From Bacteroidaceae bacterium (GTDB lineage Bacteria > Bacteroidota > Bacteroidia > Bacteroidales > Bacteroidaceae), in contig JAFWBM010000026.1 of assembly GCA_017507105.1 (NCBI GenBank), forward strand, positions 1 to 57,910: DNA of 57,910 nt, written 5' to 3'. Each line of letters begins with the position of its first letter. Position 1 is the stretch's first letter. Under the pieces are notes generated by a model. That model was given only the letters and a program-made list of their open reading frames with translations. It did not search any database and was not told the origin of the DNA. Of the stretch, positions 9,102 to 17,759 are shown one piece after another. A program made the position numbers and the translations under genes.

Positions 9102-10320
9102 GAATATAGGCACAATTGTAGGCATTGACGAGAGTGGGCACACATGCGTTGCAGGCAAGGAGATGAATAGCATTGCAACCCTCGAAGAGGCATGGTTACT
9201 GACTGAGGGCACACGCATAAAGGATTATGGTCCCATGAGCCAATTGCCAACAAGTGTAGAATGTGAAACTATAGACGCTCAAGGAGGATGGCTCTTTCCC
9301 TCTTTCTGCGATTCGCATACCCATATTGTATATGCCGGCAGCCGCGAACAGGAGTTCCTCGATAAGATAAAAGGACTCTCATACGAAGAGATTGCTGCAC
9401 ATGGAGGTGGTATACTTAACTCGGCTGACCGTCTGCACAACACCTCGGAAGAGGAGCTATATAAGCAGGCTATGGAGCGTATCGACGAGATTATTGCTAT
9501 GGGTACTGGGTTAGTGGAAATAAAGTCGGGCTATGGACTGACATTGGAATCGGAGCTTAAGATTCTGCGTGTAATACGTCGTATAAAGGAGACTGCTCCA
9601 CTTGAAGTGCGCTCTACATTTTTGGGTGCACACGCTGTTGGACGAGCCTTCAAAGGAAGACAAAGCGAGTATGTAGAGCATGTTTGCAATGAGATGATTC
9701 CGGCCGTTGCAGCAGAGAACCTTGCCGACTTTGTAGATATATTCTGCGATCGCGGTTTCTTCACTCCTGAGGAGACTGCAAAGATTATAGAGCGTGGAGC
9801 TACCTATGGACTACGTGCAAAAATTCATGCCAATGAACTTGCTGTCTCTGGTGGTGTCGAAGTCGGAGTAAAACATAGAGCCCTGTCGGTAGACCATCTC
9901 GAGTCTATGGGAGATGAACAGATTGAGGCCCTGAAAGATAGTAACACCATACCAACAATGCTACCCGGATGCGCTTTCTTTCTAGGCATAGGCTATCCCC
10001 CTGCACGTAAAATGATTGATGCAGGACTACCTGTTGCTCTTGCCTCGGACTACAATCCAGGCACTGCGCCATCGGGCAATATGCGTTTTGTTACCTCACT
10101 GGCAAGCATAAAAATGAAGATGACACCTGCAGAAGCTCTCAATGCTGCGACATTGAATAGTGCATGTGCAATGGGAGAAAGCAAAGATTATGGTTCAATA
10201 ACACGTGGCAAAATCGCCAATTTTTATATTACCAAACCTATACCCTCATTGGCATTTATGCCTTATGCACATCAGACACCTATTATAAAAAACATTATTC
10301 TGAAAGGAAAAGTGCAATAA
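9085..10320 (+). CDS. hutI: Imidazolonepropionase
   Basis: HutI hydrolyses 4-imidazolone-5-propionate to N-formimino-L-glutamate, the substrate of FtcD. It is a metal-dependent amidohydrolase: FCDSHTHIVYAGSR carries the HxH metal pair, KIHANEL supplies a further His, DHLE follows, and ASDYNPGTAPSGN carries the catalytic Asp and the substrate-binding loop. At 411 residues it has the expected length. The start ATG at 9085 lies inside the end of hutH, and the N-terminal beta segment MNLLVKNIGTIVGI is typical, so this start is secure. It is the last gene of the operon, followed by a bidirectional hairpin. Confidence 0.95.
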   Translation: MNLLVKNIGTIVGIDESGHTCVAGKEMNSIATLEEAWLLTEGTRIKDYGPMSQLPTSVECETIDAQGGWLFPSFCDSHTHIVYAGSREQEFLDKIKGLSYEEIAAHGGGILNSADRLHNTSEEELYKQAMERIDEIIAMGTGLVEIKSGYGLTLESELKILRVIRRIKETAPLEVRSTFLGAHAVGRAFKGRQSEYVEHVCNEMIPAVAAENLADFVDIFCDRGFFTPEETAKIIERGATYGLRAKIHANELAVSGGVEVGVKHRALSVDHLESMGDEQIEALKDSNTIPTMLPGCAFFLGIGYPPARKMIDAGLPVALASDYNPGTAPSGNMRFVTSLASIKMKMTPAEALNAATLNSACAMGESKDYGSITRGKIANFYITKPIPSLAFMPYAHQTPIIKNIILKGKVQ

Positions 10321-10344
10321 CCGTGCAGGTGCGTAAGGATATAA

Positions 10345-10377
10345 AAAAATGGGCAGACATACAATCTGCCCATTTTT
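10345..10377. terminator. Bidirectional terminator between hutI and the PepSY gene
   Basis: AAAAATGGGCAGA at 10345-10357 pairs with TCTGCCCATTTTT at 10365-10377. The A and T ends serve as U-tracts in both directions for the converging genes. Confidence 0.9.
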
Positions 10378-10412
10378 ACATCATATACTTACATCTGCCT
10401 ATATATCTTGTA

Positions 10413-10985
10413 TCAAAAGAATATGAACAACAGTGGTATTGCAATACCTACAATGAGTTCAACACCGCCCCTACCCCACAATCCTTTTGGCCCCTTATTC
10501 ATTATCATACCTGTAATAGTAATAAGAATAAGTGATATTGCAAAAATATCGGAGAAGTAGGTCCACCATCTCCCGGGATTATAGTGTAGCTTTGTCAGTG
10601 TACCTATAACAATACGTGGTGTCAGTTTCTCATATACCGCCTTGTTACTGCTCAAATCGACAACTAAATTAGATCCTCCCTTAAGAAATACCTTCATTGT
10701 ACTTTCACCAGGGAAATAGTGTTTGGTATAATTATTCTCTTCATCCAAAGTGCTTAGCAAACTTAACACATGCTCTTTCTTTATAAAATCTTTCGCAGGC
10801 AACTCCTTTTCCAATACAAAGTTCTTTACCTCAACCGAATAATTGGGATTGATAACGTTTCTATGATTCATTACAATACCGGAAACTGCATATATAAGAA
10901 TCATTCCCGAAAAGAAGAATGAGAGATCGCGATGTATCGTACGACTCCACTTGCGGATTTTTGTTGCTATATCATTTAATTTCAT
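10413..10985 (-). CDS. PepSY-associated transmembrane-helix protein
   Basis: A 190-residue inner-membrane protein. The first ~45 residues (KIRKWSRTIHRDLSFFFSGM onward) match the PepSY-associated transmembrane helix, a segment with a conserved RxxHR-like motif. A periplasmic domain of about 95 residues follows, then helices near residues 140-160 and 172-190. Such proteins often neighbour siderophore or haem uptake genes and some are thought to handle reductase-type electron transfer for iron; this one is shorter than the full PepSY reductases. It overlaps the upstream lipoprotein gene by 14 bases, indicating coupled translation and a shared job. Family assignment is fairly firm; function is inference. 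Confidence 0.7.
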   Translation of the reverse strand: MKLNDIATKIRKWSRTIHRDLSFFFSGMILIYAVSGIVMNHRNVINPNYSVEVKNFVLEKELPAKDFIKKEHVLSLLSTLDEENNYTKHYFPGESTMKVFLKGGSNLVVDLSSNKAVYEKLTPRIVIGTLTKLHYNPGRWWTYFSDIFAISLILITITGMIMNKGPKGLWGRGGVELIVGIAIPLLFIFF

Positions 10986-11553
10986 ATGAAAGTGCCTCTA
11001 CAAAATAGAACGACAAGTATGCTTTGCCACACTCTTCCTGACGCTTTGCAATCTTGGTGCGGAAATCGGCTATACGTTCTGCCACTGTATTGGCTGTTTC
11101 GCCACGAGCATTTTTCTCGGTGCTGCATCCACCCTCTCCTTCACCATGATTATCGCCACACTCAGCTTTCTCTTTTGCTTCCCACTGCTGCAGATACCCC
11201 TCATCTATGCGCTCTTCTTTAAGCACACCTTTAACTTTCACGATGCTATTGATACATTTGGTATCGAACGAGCCAAGTTTAGCTGCCTCTACACGAATGG
11301 TCTTTGTATCATCGCTACCCATGATAAATATTTTTGTTGCACCATGTTTACATGCATGTGTACACACTCCATCAAAAACCACTTCTTTATCTACAAGCGA
11401 CTCTGCATTGGCTAGCAAACCATCTACATCCATTACCTGTACTACAGCTGTTTGCTCCGCGTTTTGCGATACCGGCTGTTGCTGTTTATTCCCACATGAT
11501 ATTAGCATAGAGATGAAAGCCATTGCTACAATAGTAAATCTGATTGTTTTCAT
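10972..11553 (-). CDS. Lipoprotein with OB-like domain and Cys/His clusters
   Basis: A signal peptide ends in a lipobox (SMLISC), so the mature protein should be lipid-anchored on the periplasmic side. The middle ~90 residues (DVDGLLANAESLVDKEVVF to KVKGVLKEER) have the pattern of a small OB-type beta barrel and contain CTHACKHG, which could bind a metal or form a disulfide. A second cluster, CGDNHGEGEGGC, follows. The C-terminal ~45 residues are predicted helical and include one more Cys. It is the first gene of a two-gene operon with the PepSY-type membrane protein. I do not recognise a named family; a role in metal or redox handling is suggested only by the Cys/His content and the partner. 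Confidence 0.65.
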   Translation of the reverse strand: MKTIRFTIVAMAFISMLISCGNKQQQPVSQNAEQTAVVQVMDVDGLLANAESLVDKEVVFDGVCTHACKHGATKIFIMGSDDTKTIRVEAAKLGSFDTKCINSIVKVKGVLKEERIDEGYLQQWEAKEKAECGDNHGEGEGGCSTEKNARGETANTVAERIADFRTKIAKRQEECGKAYLSFYFVEALSYEIK

Positions 11554-11710
11554 TTCTTGTTCTTGTGTTTTTTATTAATAATACATTTACGTTTACCTAT
11601 AAATCCTCTGAAGAAATAGATGAATTTTCTTTTACAGAAGAATATCAGTTGCAATAATATAAAAAGATAACAACAGATGCAAGATATATAAATAATAATA
11701 TTAAACAGAA

Positions 11711-14215
11711 TTATCGGTATAGTCTACCATAATTAAACTCAAAACCGACTGCTTTATATCCGTTGTCCTTGAATTTCTTGTAAAAATCCTTATACTCGGA
11801 ACATTCTTCTGTATCCGGAAGGGTATTTAAGAATAGTTCAAAATCGTTCCAGTCGGGCCACATCTGAGATATAAGATTATGAGGTACAAAAGTTACAGGA
11901 CCGTCTATATGAGAATGGAGCTGACCAATAAGGTAAAAAAGGTATTTCATAGGATGTTTGGCAACTCCATCCTTTAGAAATCCTAGAGCCTTAGATGAAC
12001 ATACATACTTGACATCTGTATTATTACCATTCTTATAGAATACTCTCTTTGATGTCAACCAGAATATACTAAATATCTCATTTAAGGGTATATTCTCATT
12101 AATTGCATTCCTTAGAATATCCAACTGTATAGATTCGTATTCTTCATTACTCATAAGTAGATTCCAATCATATATATTATTTTTTATCTCATTAATAAGT
12201 AAACAGACATAATATGATACTCCATTCTCGTACATTAAACTACGTAAAATCTGTGCTTTCTCTTCATTTGTTGCATTAAAACCTGTTATAAGATTAAAGA
12301 TAATATCCTGTGAACAGAAAAACCTTTCACCAACTGCACAAGTATAGAATATTATTCGTAACAACTTTAATCTTTCAGAATCATCTAACGGTTTATAATA
12401 TCTATAATGTTTAAGCAAAGCTATTTTTCTACCATCAATATATTCCTTTGTAAGGGTATTTCTCATCTCATTAGACTCCATTGCTACATATTTGTCAAAC
12501 TCATCGGTATAGATATCCGAATACTGTAATATTCTATAAAAATAGCGTGACGTATAGAATGAGTCGTTGAACTGTTTGTCTTTAGGAAAGGATACATAAT
12601 CAGGCAATAAACGGGATAGAATATTTTTCAATTTTACCTTATCATTCTCTTTTAGTTTATCTACAGCCTCACTTTTCCATATCACTTTTTTATTATGGCT
12701 ATATAGTTTATCAATCTTGTCACTATCTGTCCAAAGCCTGTAATAGCCCGATTCGTTTTTAAAATACTTTTCATAATCGCAACTTAACATATTATACACT
12801 GTCGGAAGATAGAGTTTAAGCATAGAGACATCTGCAAGGTCACATATACGCACTTCGTTTCTAAGAAGTTTATATTCCATTCTTATGGAATTTATCCATC
12901 TTTTGGCATCACGTATATTCTTTATATAGTCCTCATGTGGTTTTTCGCGATATATAAGGCCTTTAGACTCCACATAATTATCTTTAAAATCAATATAATC
13001 GTCATCACTCATAAACTCTTTAACCTTGGCCAGAATATACTCGCTTACCTTTTCAGATGAAAACTTCGGGAGATAGAATTCGGCCTGAAAGAATTTCTCA
13101 ATAAATCGTTCATTATCTATATTGCGAACACTATTTATTGCATTTATTACATACTCCTTGTCGTATGCTGCAATAAAAATCATATTCGGGAAATTAGCAC
13201 TGCCTCTGATTATTTTAAATATCTCGAGTATCTCCTCTCCATTGAGTCTGTCTAAATCATCTATAATCACTACTATACGTTCGTTACGGGCCAAAAGGAT
13301 TTTTGAGATATTATCAAATAATTCATCGGGTTGAGGTTCGCTACCAAGCAGTGAAAATCCAATGGAACCGAACTCTCCTATTACATGTTTCGAATACTCT
13401 CTGATGAGATTGAAAAGCACTCTGTTCTCATTTGCCACATATTTTAGCAGCTGAGTGAAAAATGCCGAACATACATCGCGGCTCGAAGAGTGATGCCATG
13501 GAGAAAAATGGATTATTCCAAGGTTACAGTTCATACTCTTCACTTCGTTTACAAACAGTTTCAGGAATGAGGTTTTACCCTCTCCCCAAGGAGCAACAAC
13601 CCCAATTGAATATGCACTTTTTCCGGTATCGCAATCAACGACTGTTTTAACAAATTCCTTAACAAATGGTAATCGACCAAGTATATCCTCCTTGCTATCG
13701 GTAATTGCATCATCTATCAACAGATTATCCCCACTTACATTTTCGGCCGACACAGTAGATGCATACCTGACACATTCCGTAATATACAGAATGAGTATAG
13801 CAGCAGATAGGAGACCTGCAACATCGAAGTAGGTGAGATATCCTTCTACAATATATTCCCATGTAATGGAACTATCGCACCATCTAATATATATATAAAA
13901 CAAGAGCACATAAAAAGATAATGCCAATATCATATCGGGCATCCTTTTTCTATAGAATTTCTTTACAATAAGGCATAATGCGGATATGAGGAAAAATAGA
14001 GTTGTAATCCTTGTCGCAACTGAATTGTTGAATTTATTATGCATATAAAGTGATACATCCATCACTATATCGTGAATTGCCGGAAGAAATGCATGAAACA
14101 GGATTATTGTAAGCAGAAATGCGCATAAGCCCAGCCAACCACACCTAAGAGATATATCCTTGAGGAAGGATACAAGAAGATTATTAAGAGATTTTTTATA
14201 ATTGATTCGTTTCAT
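11711..14215 (-). CDS. KAP-family membrane P-loop NTPase
   Basis: An 834-residue protein. The N-terminal ~150 residues contain about four hydrophobic helices. The P-loop reads GVVAPWGEGKTSFLKLF near residues 203-219, and a Walker B strand IVVIIDDLDRL lies near 313-323, followed by the conserved stretch ending in IFIAAYDKEYV. This arrangement, with membrane helices next to the P-loop domain, is typical of KAP NTPases (Kidins220/ARMS and PifA relatives). PifA blocks phage T7 growth, and other KAP genes occur in defence islands. The C-terminal ~400 residues are helical and unassigned. The gene stands alone and appears more AT-rich than its neighbours, which is compatible with acquisition. The molecular role is unknown; phage exclusion is the leading guess. 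Confidence 0.82.
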   Translation of the reverse strand: MKRINYKKSLNNLLVSFLKDISLRCGWLGLCAFLLTIILFHAFLPAIHDIVMDVSLYMHNKFNNSVATRITTLFFLISALCLIVKKFYRKRMPDMILALSFYVLLFYIYIRWCDSSITWEYIVEGYLTYFDVAGLLSAAILILYITECVRYASTVSAENVSGDNLLIDDAITDSKEDILGRLPFVKEFVKTVVDCDTGKSAYSIGVVAPWGEGKTSFLKLFVNEVKSMNCNLGIIHFSPWHHSSSRDVCSAFFTQLLKYVANENRVLFNLIREYSKHVIGEFGSIGFSLLGSEPQPDELFDNISKILLARNERIVVIIDDLDRLNGEEILEIFKIIRGSANFPNMIFIAAYDKEYVINAINSVRNIDNERFIEKFFQAEFYLPKFSSEKVSEYILAKVKEFMSDDDYIDFKDNYVESKGLIYREKPHEDYIKNIRDAKRWINSIRMEYKLLRNEVRICDLADVSMLKLYLPTVYNMLSCDYEKYFKNESGYYRLWTDSDKIDKLYSHNKKVIWKSEAVDKLKENDKVKLKNILSRLLPDYVSFPKDKQFNDSFYTSRYFYRILQYSDIYTDEFDKYVAMESNEMRNTLTKEYIDGRKIALLKHYRYYKPLDDSERLKLLRIIFYTCAVGERFFCSQDIIFNLITGFNATNEEKAQILRSLMYENGVSYYVCLLINEIKNNIYDWNLLMSNEEYESIQLDILRNAINENIPLNEIFSIFWLTSKRVFYKNGNNTDVKYVCSSKALGFLKDGVAKHPMKYLFYLIGQLHSHIDGPVTFVPHNLISQMWPDWNDFELFLNTLPDTEECSEYKDFYKKFKDNGYKAVGFEFNYGRLYR

Positions 14216-14350
14216 ACCGAGATATCATTTGAAAAAACAAATGCGAATATATTTAAAATCCAACAAACAGAGGTTAAATATTTTGCTATATAAATAGTTC
14301 TGGTTATAAATAACAGAGCAGCACACTTCAATATTATATAATACAAATAT

Positions 14351-14380
14351 TTGGAGCAACCTTTTTACGGGTTGCTCCAA
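14351..14380 (-). terminator. Hairpin downstream of the rubrerythrin gene
   Basis: TTGGAGCAACC at 14351-14361 pairs with GGTTGCTCCAA at 14370-14380 around an eight-base loop. It follows the rubrerythrin gene in its direction of transcription; the T-tract is weak. Confidence 0.65.
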
Positions 14381-14434
14381 AGCAATTAATTAAACCATTA
14401 TTTAACTTCAAATCAACATTATGTGTAACCAATC

Positions 14435-14977
14435 TTACTTGAAGTAGCGATTGAACAGACCTTCGAAACCTTTTCCATGACGTGCCTCATCCTTAGCCAT
14501 CTCGTGAACTGTATCGTGTATTGCATCAAGATTAAGTTCCTTAGCACGTTTAGCAATTCTGTATTTATCGGCACATGCACCAGATTCTGCATTCATACGT
14601 TTGTCAAGGTTTGTCTTTGTATCCCATACAACATCGCCCAAAAGTTCTGCAAACTTAGCAGCGTGCTCGGCCTCTTCCCATGCATAACGTTTGAAAGCCT
14701 CTGCAATCTCGGGATAACCTTCACGATCGGCCTGACGGCTCATAGCCAGATACATACCTACCTCGGTACACTCACCAATGAAGTGCGCATTCAAGTCCTT
14801 TATCATCTCATCGTCACAACCCTTTGCAACGCCTATTACATGCTCTTGTACAAATTCAAGCTTACCCTCTACTACCTCGTTAAACTTATCGGCAGGAACC
14901 TTACACATTGGACATCTCTCGGGAGCTGAATCACCATCATGAACGTAACCACATACTGAACAAATAAATCTTTTCAT
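14435..14977 (-). CDS. Reverse rubrerythrin (rubredoxin domain first)
   Basis: A cytoplasmic peroxide-reducing iron protein. Unlike classical rubrerythrin, the rubredoxin-like domain comes first (C6, C9, C22 and C25 in [11 protein letters not shown] and CPMCKVP), followed by a ferritin-like four-helix domain that supplies the di-iron site ([28 protein letters not shown]). Its 180 residues match the reverse rubrerythrins that protect anaerobes, which take electrons from NADH-linked reductases and detoxify hydrogen peroxide. It lies 44 bases after the PerR-like regulator on the same strand and probably shares its promoter. PerR-family repressors commonly control such genes, so peroxide induction is expected; the frameshift in the regulator may alter that here. 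Confidence 0.9.
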   Translation of the reverse strand: MKRFICSVCGYVHDGDSAPERCPMCKVPADKFNEVVEGKLEFVQEHVIGVAKGCDDEMIKDLNAHFIGECTEVGMYLAMSRQADREGYPEIAEAFKRYAWEEAEHAAKFAELLGDVVWDTKTNLDKRMNAESGACADKYRIAKRAKELNLDAIHDTVHEMAKDEARHGKGFEGLFNRYFK

Positions 14978-15021
14978 AGTCGTAATTTTTTTTATGTTAT
15001 CTATTTAAGCTAATTATCTTT

Positions 15022-15434
15022 TTAGTTTCTACATTTTACACATATACCTTTTAAGTATAGCTGAGCATCTGTAATCTGTAACATTTCTGCACCATTGAGC
15101 CAACTGTTGTAATCTCCTTTTATTGGTAAATCAAGGACAGCTCCGCAACAAGTACATTTAAAATGTGCGTGAACAGAAACATCACCATCATACCTTAAGA
15201 AATTTTCATCTACATGCAACATCAAAACAAGACCAGCATCAACATACAGCTTAAGCGTATTATACACTGTTGTTAGTGACAAAGAGCCAAGTTCTTCTTT
15301 CAAGGCCTCATAAACCGTTCAGCGGTAGGATGCATACGACTATTCTTAACATATTCGTATATTGCAAGCCTTTGCACCGAAGGTCTGATACCGGCATCAA
15401 TGAGTTGTTTTTTCAATTCGGCTCGCACAAACAT
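15022..15434 (-). pseudogene. PerR/Fur-family regulator interrupted by a one-base frameshift
   Basis: The N-terminal part runs from the ATG at 15434 (MFVRAELKKQLIDAGIRPSV onward) to HPTAER, then shifts and ends at a TGA at 15300-15302 after 44 residues. The rest, in another frame, reads VYEALKEELGSLSLTTVYNT and continues through the dimerisation domain to CVKCRN. Joined, they make a normal ~137-residue Fur-family protein with the winged helix, the PerR-like metal ligands (HPTAE His, DVSVHAHF) and two zinc CxxC pairs (CTCC, CVKC). Restoring one A at about 15318-15320, so that GCTGAACGG becomes GCTGAAACGG, gives HPTAETVYEALKEEL. The loss of one A from a short A-run may be a sequencing or assembly error or a real null mutation. 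The second part alone could start at a TTG (15303) but would lack most of the DNA-binding domain. Confidence 0.85.
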
Positions 15435-15481
15435 TTTGTCTTAGTTTTAATTTTGTAATTTTTTCAATTCTTAGGTCACTG

Positions 15482-15513
15482 CAAATATAGTACTGTTTTA
15501 AATATTACGCAAA
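15482..15513 (-). promoter_or_regulatory. Promoter of the perR-like/rubrerythrin operon
   Basis: On the reverse strand TTTG (15513-15510), 20 bases, then TATATTTG (15489-15482): a perfect match to the Bacteroidetes consensus, about 50 bases before the regulator start at 15434. Confidence 0.75.
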
Positions 15514-15658
15514 TTTTTTCGGGATTTTTTTTATTTTTTTTTTGAAAAAAACAGAAGGAGTTAACAAACAGGATTCTACACAAGAAATTACTATATTAAT
15601 TATCAAGAATTTACCCAAAAGCATATGATATACCGAAAAACTTTGAATCATTAATATT

Positions 15659-15688
15659 TTTGTATCTTGAAATTTATTAATACATTTG
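15659..15688 (+). promoter_or_regulatory. Promoter of nadE
   Basis: TTTG at 15659-15662, 18 bases, then TACATTTG at 15681-15688, placing the transcript start about 30 bases before the ATG at 15726. Confidence 0.7.
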
Positions 15689-15725
15689 AAGATATTAATG
15701 TGAAACGTAAACTAAACATATTGTT

Positions 15726-17654
15726 ATGGATTATGGTTTTGTAAAAGTAGCATCTGCTATACCTTCAGTAAGGGTTGCCGACTGTAGATACAATGTCGAA
15801 CAGATGCTACCAATAATAAAAGAGGCTGAAGAGAAGAATATAGAAATTCTTGCATTTCCTGAACTGAGTATAACATCTTACAGTTGCGCCGACCTATTCC
15901 AGCAACAACTGCTGCTGAAAGAGGCCGAAAAGGGTGTTGCACGTTTACTTAAGGAGACACTCAATTACAATATTATTATAATAATAGGTATACCTATTCC
16001 TTTTGCAGGAACTTTGCTTAATTGTGCAGTCGTAATACACAATGGGGAAATAATGGGTGCAGTACCTAAAAGTTTCCTTCCTGGCTATAGCGAGTTCAAC
16101 GAAGAACGTTGGTTTACATCGGGCAAAGAGGTTGCAGAAGGAACCAAAATAAAACTATGCGAACAAGAGATAGAATTACATCAACTTCAATTGTTCCGCA
16201 CGCCATCATGCACATTCGGAATAGAGATATGCGAGGATATATGGGGACCTAACCCTCCAGGAATACAACTCGCACTACAGGGAGCAGAGATTCTTTTCAA
16301 TTTATCGGCAAGCAACGAACTTGCAGGAAAGCACAAAAACCTCGTAGAGATGTGCCGACAGCATAGTATAAGATGTATAGCCGGATATATATACTCCAGC
16401 TGCGGATTTGGCGAGTCTTCAACAGACCTTGTATTTGCCGGAAATGCTATGATATTCGAAAAGGGCGCTATACTTGAGAAAAGCAAACGTTTTTGCATGG
16501 AGAGCCAACTGATGATTTCGGAAATAGATGTCGACTATCTTCGCCATTGCAGAATGGTAAATACCACATTTGCAGCATCGCGAAATGACTTCCTGAGCCG
16601 CACGGTTGCTATCACCAATATAGAGCAGAAAATAAACAACACTTGCGAACTTACGCGTAAATTCATACAGAACCCATTTATACCTTCAGCAGATGTTCTG
16701 GACGAAATATGCGAAGAGATATTCTCAATACAGACTGCCGGTCTTGCCAAACGCTTGCAACACACAAACTCACAAAACTGCGTGATAGGAATATCGGGAG
16801 GACTAGACTCAACGCTTGCTCTGCTTGTGGCCGTACACACCTGCGACCTTCTAAAAAAAGAGCGTTCAACCATCACCGGTGTAACAATGCCAGGATTTGG
16901 CACTACCGACCGTACATACCGCAATGCTATTAGATTGATGGAGGAACTTGGCATAACTCTAATGGAAGTACCAATAAAGAATGCATGTATACAACATTTC
17001 AAAGATATTGACCATGATATCAATGTACATGATGTTACATACGAGAACGCACAGGCAAGAGAACGCACACAGATATTGATGGACATATCAAACAAGAAAA
17101 ACGGATTGGTAATAGGAACAGGAGACCTCTCTGAGCTTGCGCTCGGATGGGCAACATACAATGGTGACCATATGAGCATGTATAGTGTAAACGCATCGGT
17201 ACCAAAGACCTTGGTACAACATCTAGTAAGATGGTATGCCAAGAATATTGCAAGCGAAACCGTACGTACCACCCTGCTAGACATTGTAGAGACACCTATA
17301 TCACCCGAACTTATACCAGCCGATAAAAACGGGAATATAAAGCAGAAGACCGAAGATCTTGTTGGACCATACGAACTACACGACTTCTTCCTTTACCACT
17401 TTATCAACAATGGATACACTCCACGCAAATTGTATTTCATTGCAAGAAACACATTCAAGGAGAAGTACGACAACGAAACTATAAAAAAGTGGCTTACAAC
17501 ATTTATAAGACGTTTCTTCACACAACAGTTCAAGCGCTCATGTATGCCCGATGGCCCAAAAGTATGCAATTGCAGCCTTAGTCCACGAGGAGATTGGAAA
17601 ATGCCATCCGATGCAAGCTACGCACTATGGATAAATGAATGTAATGAACTATAA
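15726..17654 (+). CDS. nadE: Glutamine-dependent NAD+ synthetase
   Basis: The last step of NAD+ synthesis: nicotinic acid adenine dinucleotide is amidated with ammonia released from glutamine, with ATP cleavage. The N-terminal nitrilase-type glutaminase domain (~1-280) has its triad in place: E46 (AFPELS), K115 (AVPKSFLPGY) and C169 (EICEDIWGP). The C-terminal synthetase domain has the PP-loop GISGGLDST near residues 355-363 and the acceptor region TGDLSELALGWATYNGDHMS. At 642 residues it is the full two-domain form, so it does not depend on free ammonia. It has its own promoter and a strong hairpin that overlaps the stop codon. nadC, an earlier enzyme of the de novo pathway, lies about 20 kb away in the same window but is not linked in an operon. 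Confidence 0.95.
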   Translation: MDYGFVKVASAIPSVRVADCRYNVEQMLPIIKEAEEKNIEILAFPELSITSYSCADLFQQQLLLKEAEKGVARLLKETLNYNIIIIIGIPIPFAGTLLNCAVVIHNGEIMGAVPKSFLPGYSEFNEERWFTSGKEVAEGTKIKLCEQEIELHQLQLFRTPSCTFGIEICEDIWGPNPPGIQLALQGAEILFNLSASNELAGKHKNLVEMCRQHSIRCIAGYIYSSCGFGESSTDLVFAGNAMIFEKGAILEKSKRFCMESQLMISEIDVDYLRHCRMVNTTFAASRNDFLSRTVAITNIEQKINNTCELTRKFIQNPFIPSADVLDEICEEIFSIQTAGLAKRLQHTNSQNCVIGISGGLDSTLALLVAVHTCDLLKKERSTITGVTMPGFGTTDRTYRNAIRLMEELGITLMEVPIKNACIQHFKDIDHDINVHDVTYENAQARERTQILMDISNKKNGLVIGTGDLSELALGWATYNGDHMSMYSVNASVPKTLVQHLVRWYAKNIASETVRTTLLDIVETPISPELIPADKNGNIKQKTEDLVGPYELHDFFLYHFINNGYTPRKLYFIARNTFKEKYDNETIKKWLTTFIRRFFTQQFKRSCMPDGPKVCNCSLSPRGDWKMPSDASYALWINECNEL

Positions 17655-17691
17655 GACAAAATGACACCCCTGGGTGTCATTTTGTCTTATA
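17650..17691 (+). terminator. Long perfect hairpin overlapping the nadE stop codon
   Basis: Twenty bases at 17650-17669 pair perfectly with 17672-17691 around a two-base loop. The left arm contains the nadE stop codon (17652-17654). It probably ends the nadE transcript and protects its 3' end; a separate U-tract is lacking, but the right arm is T-rich. Confidence 0.75.
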
Positions 17692-17759
17692 AACCCCATT
17701 GGCGCAAAATTTGTTGAATATCATGCAGCAAACATTATTAACATTAAAAGACAGAGAAC

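Noticed and set aside
16535-17284. 249-codon reverse-strand frame inside nadE
   Set aside because: It lies wholly opposite conserved NadE motifs and has no recognisable features.
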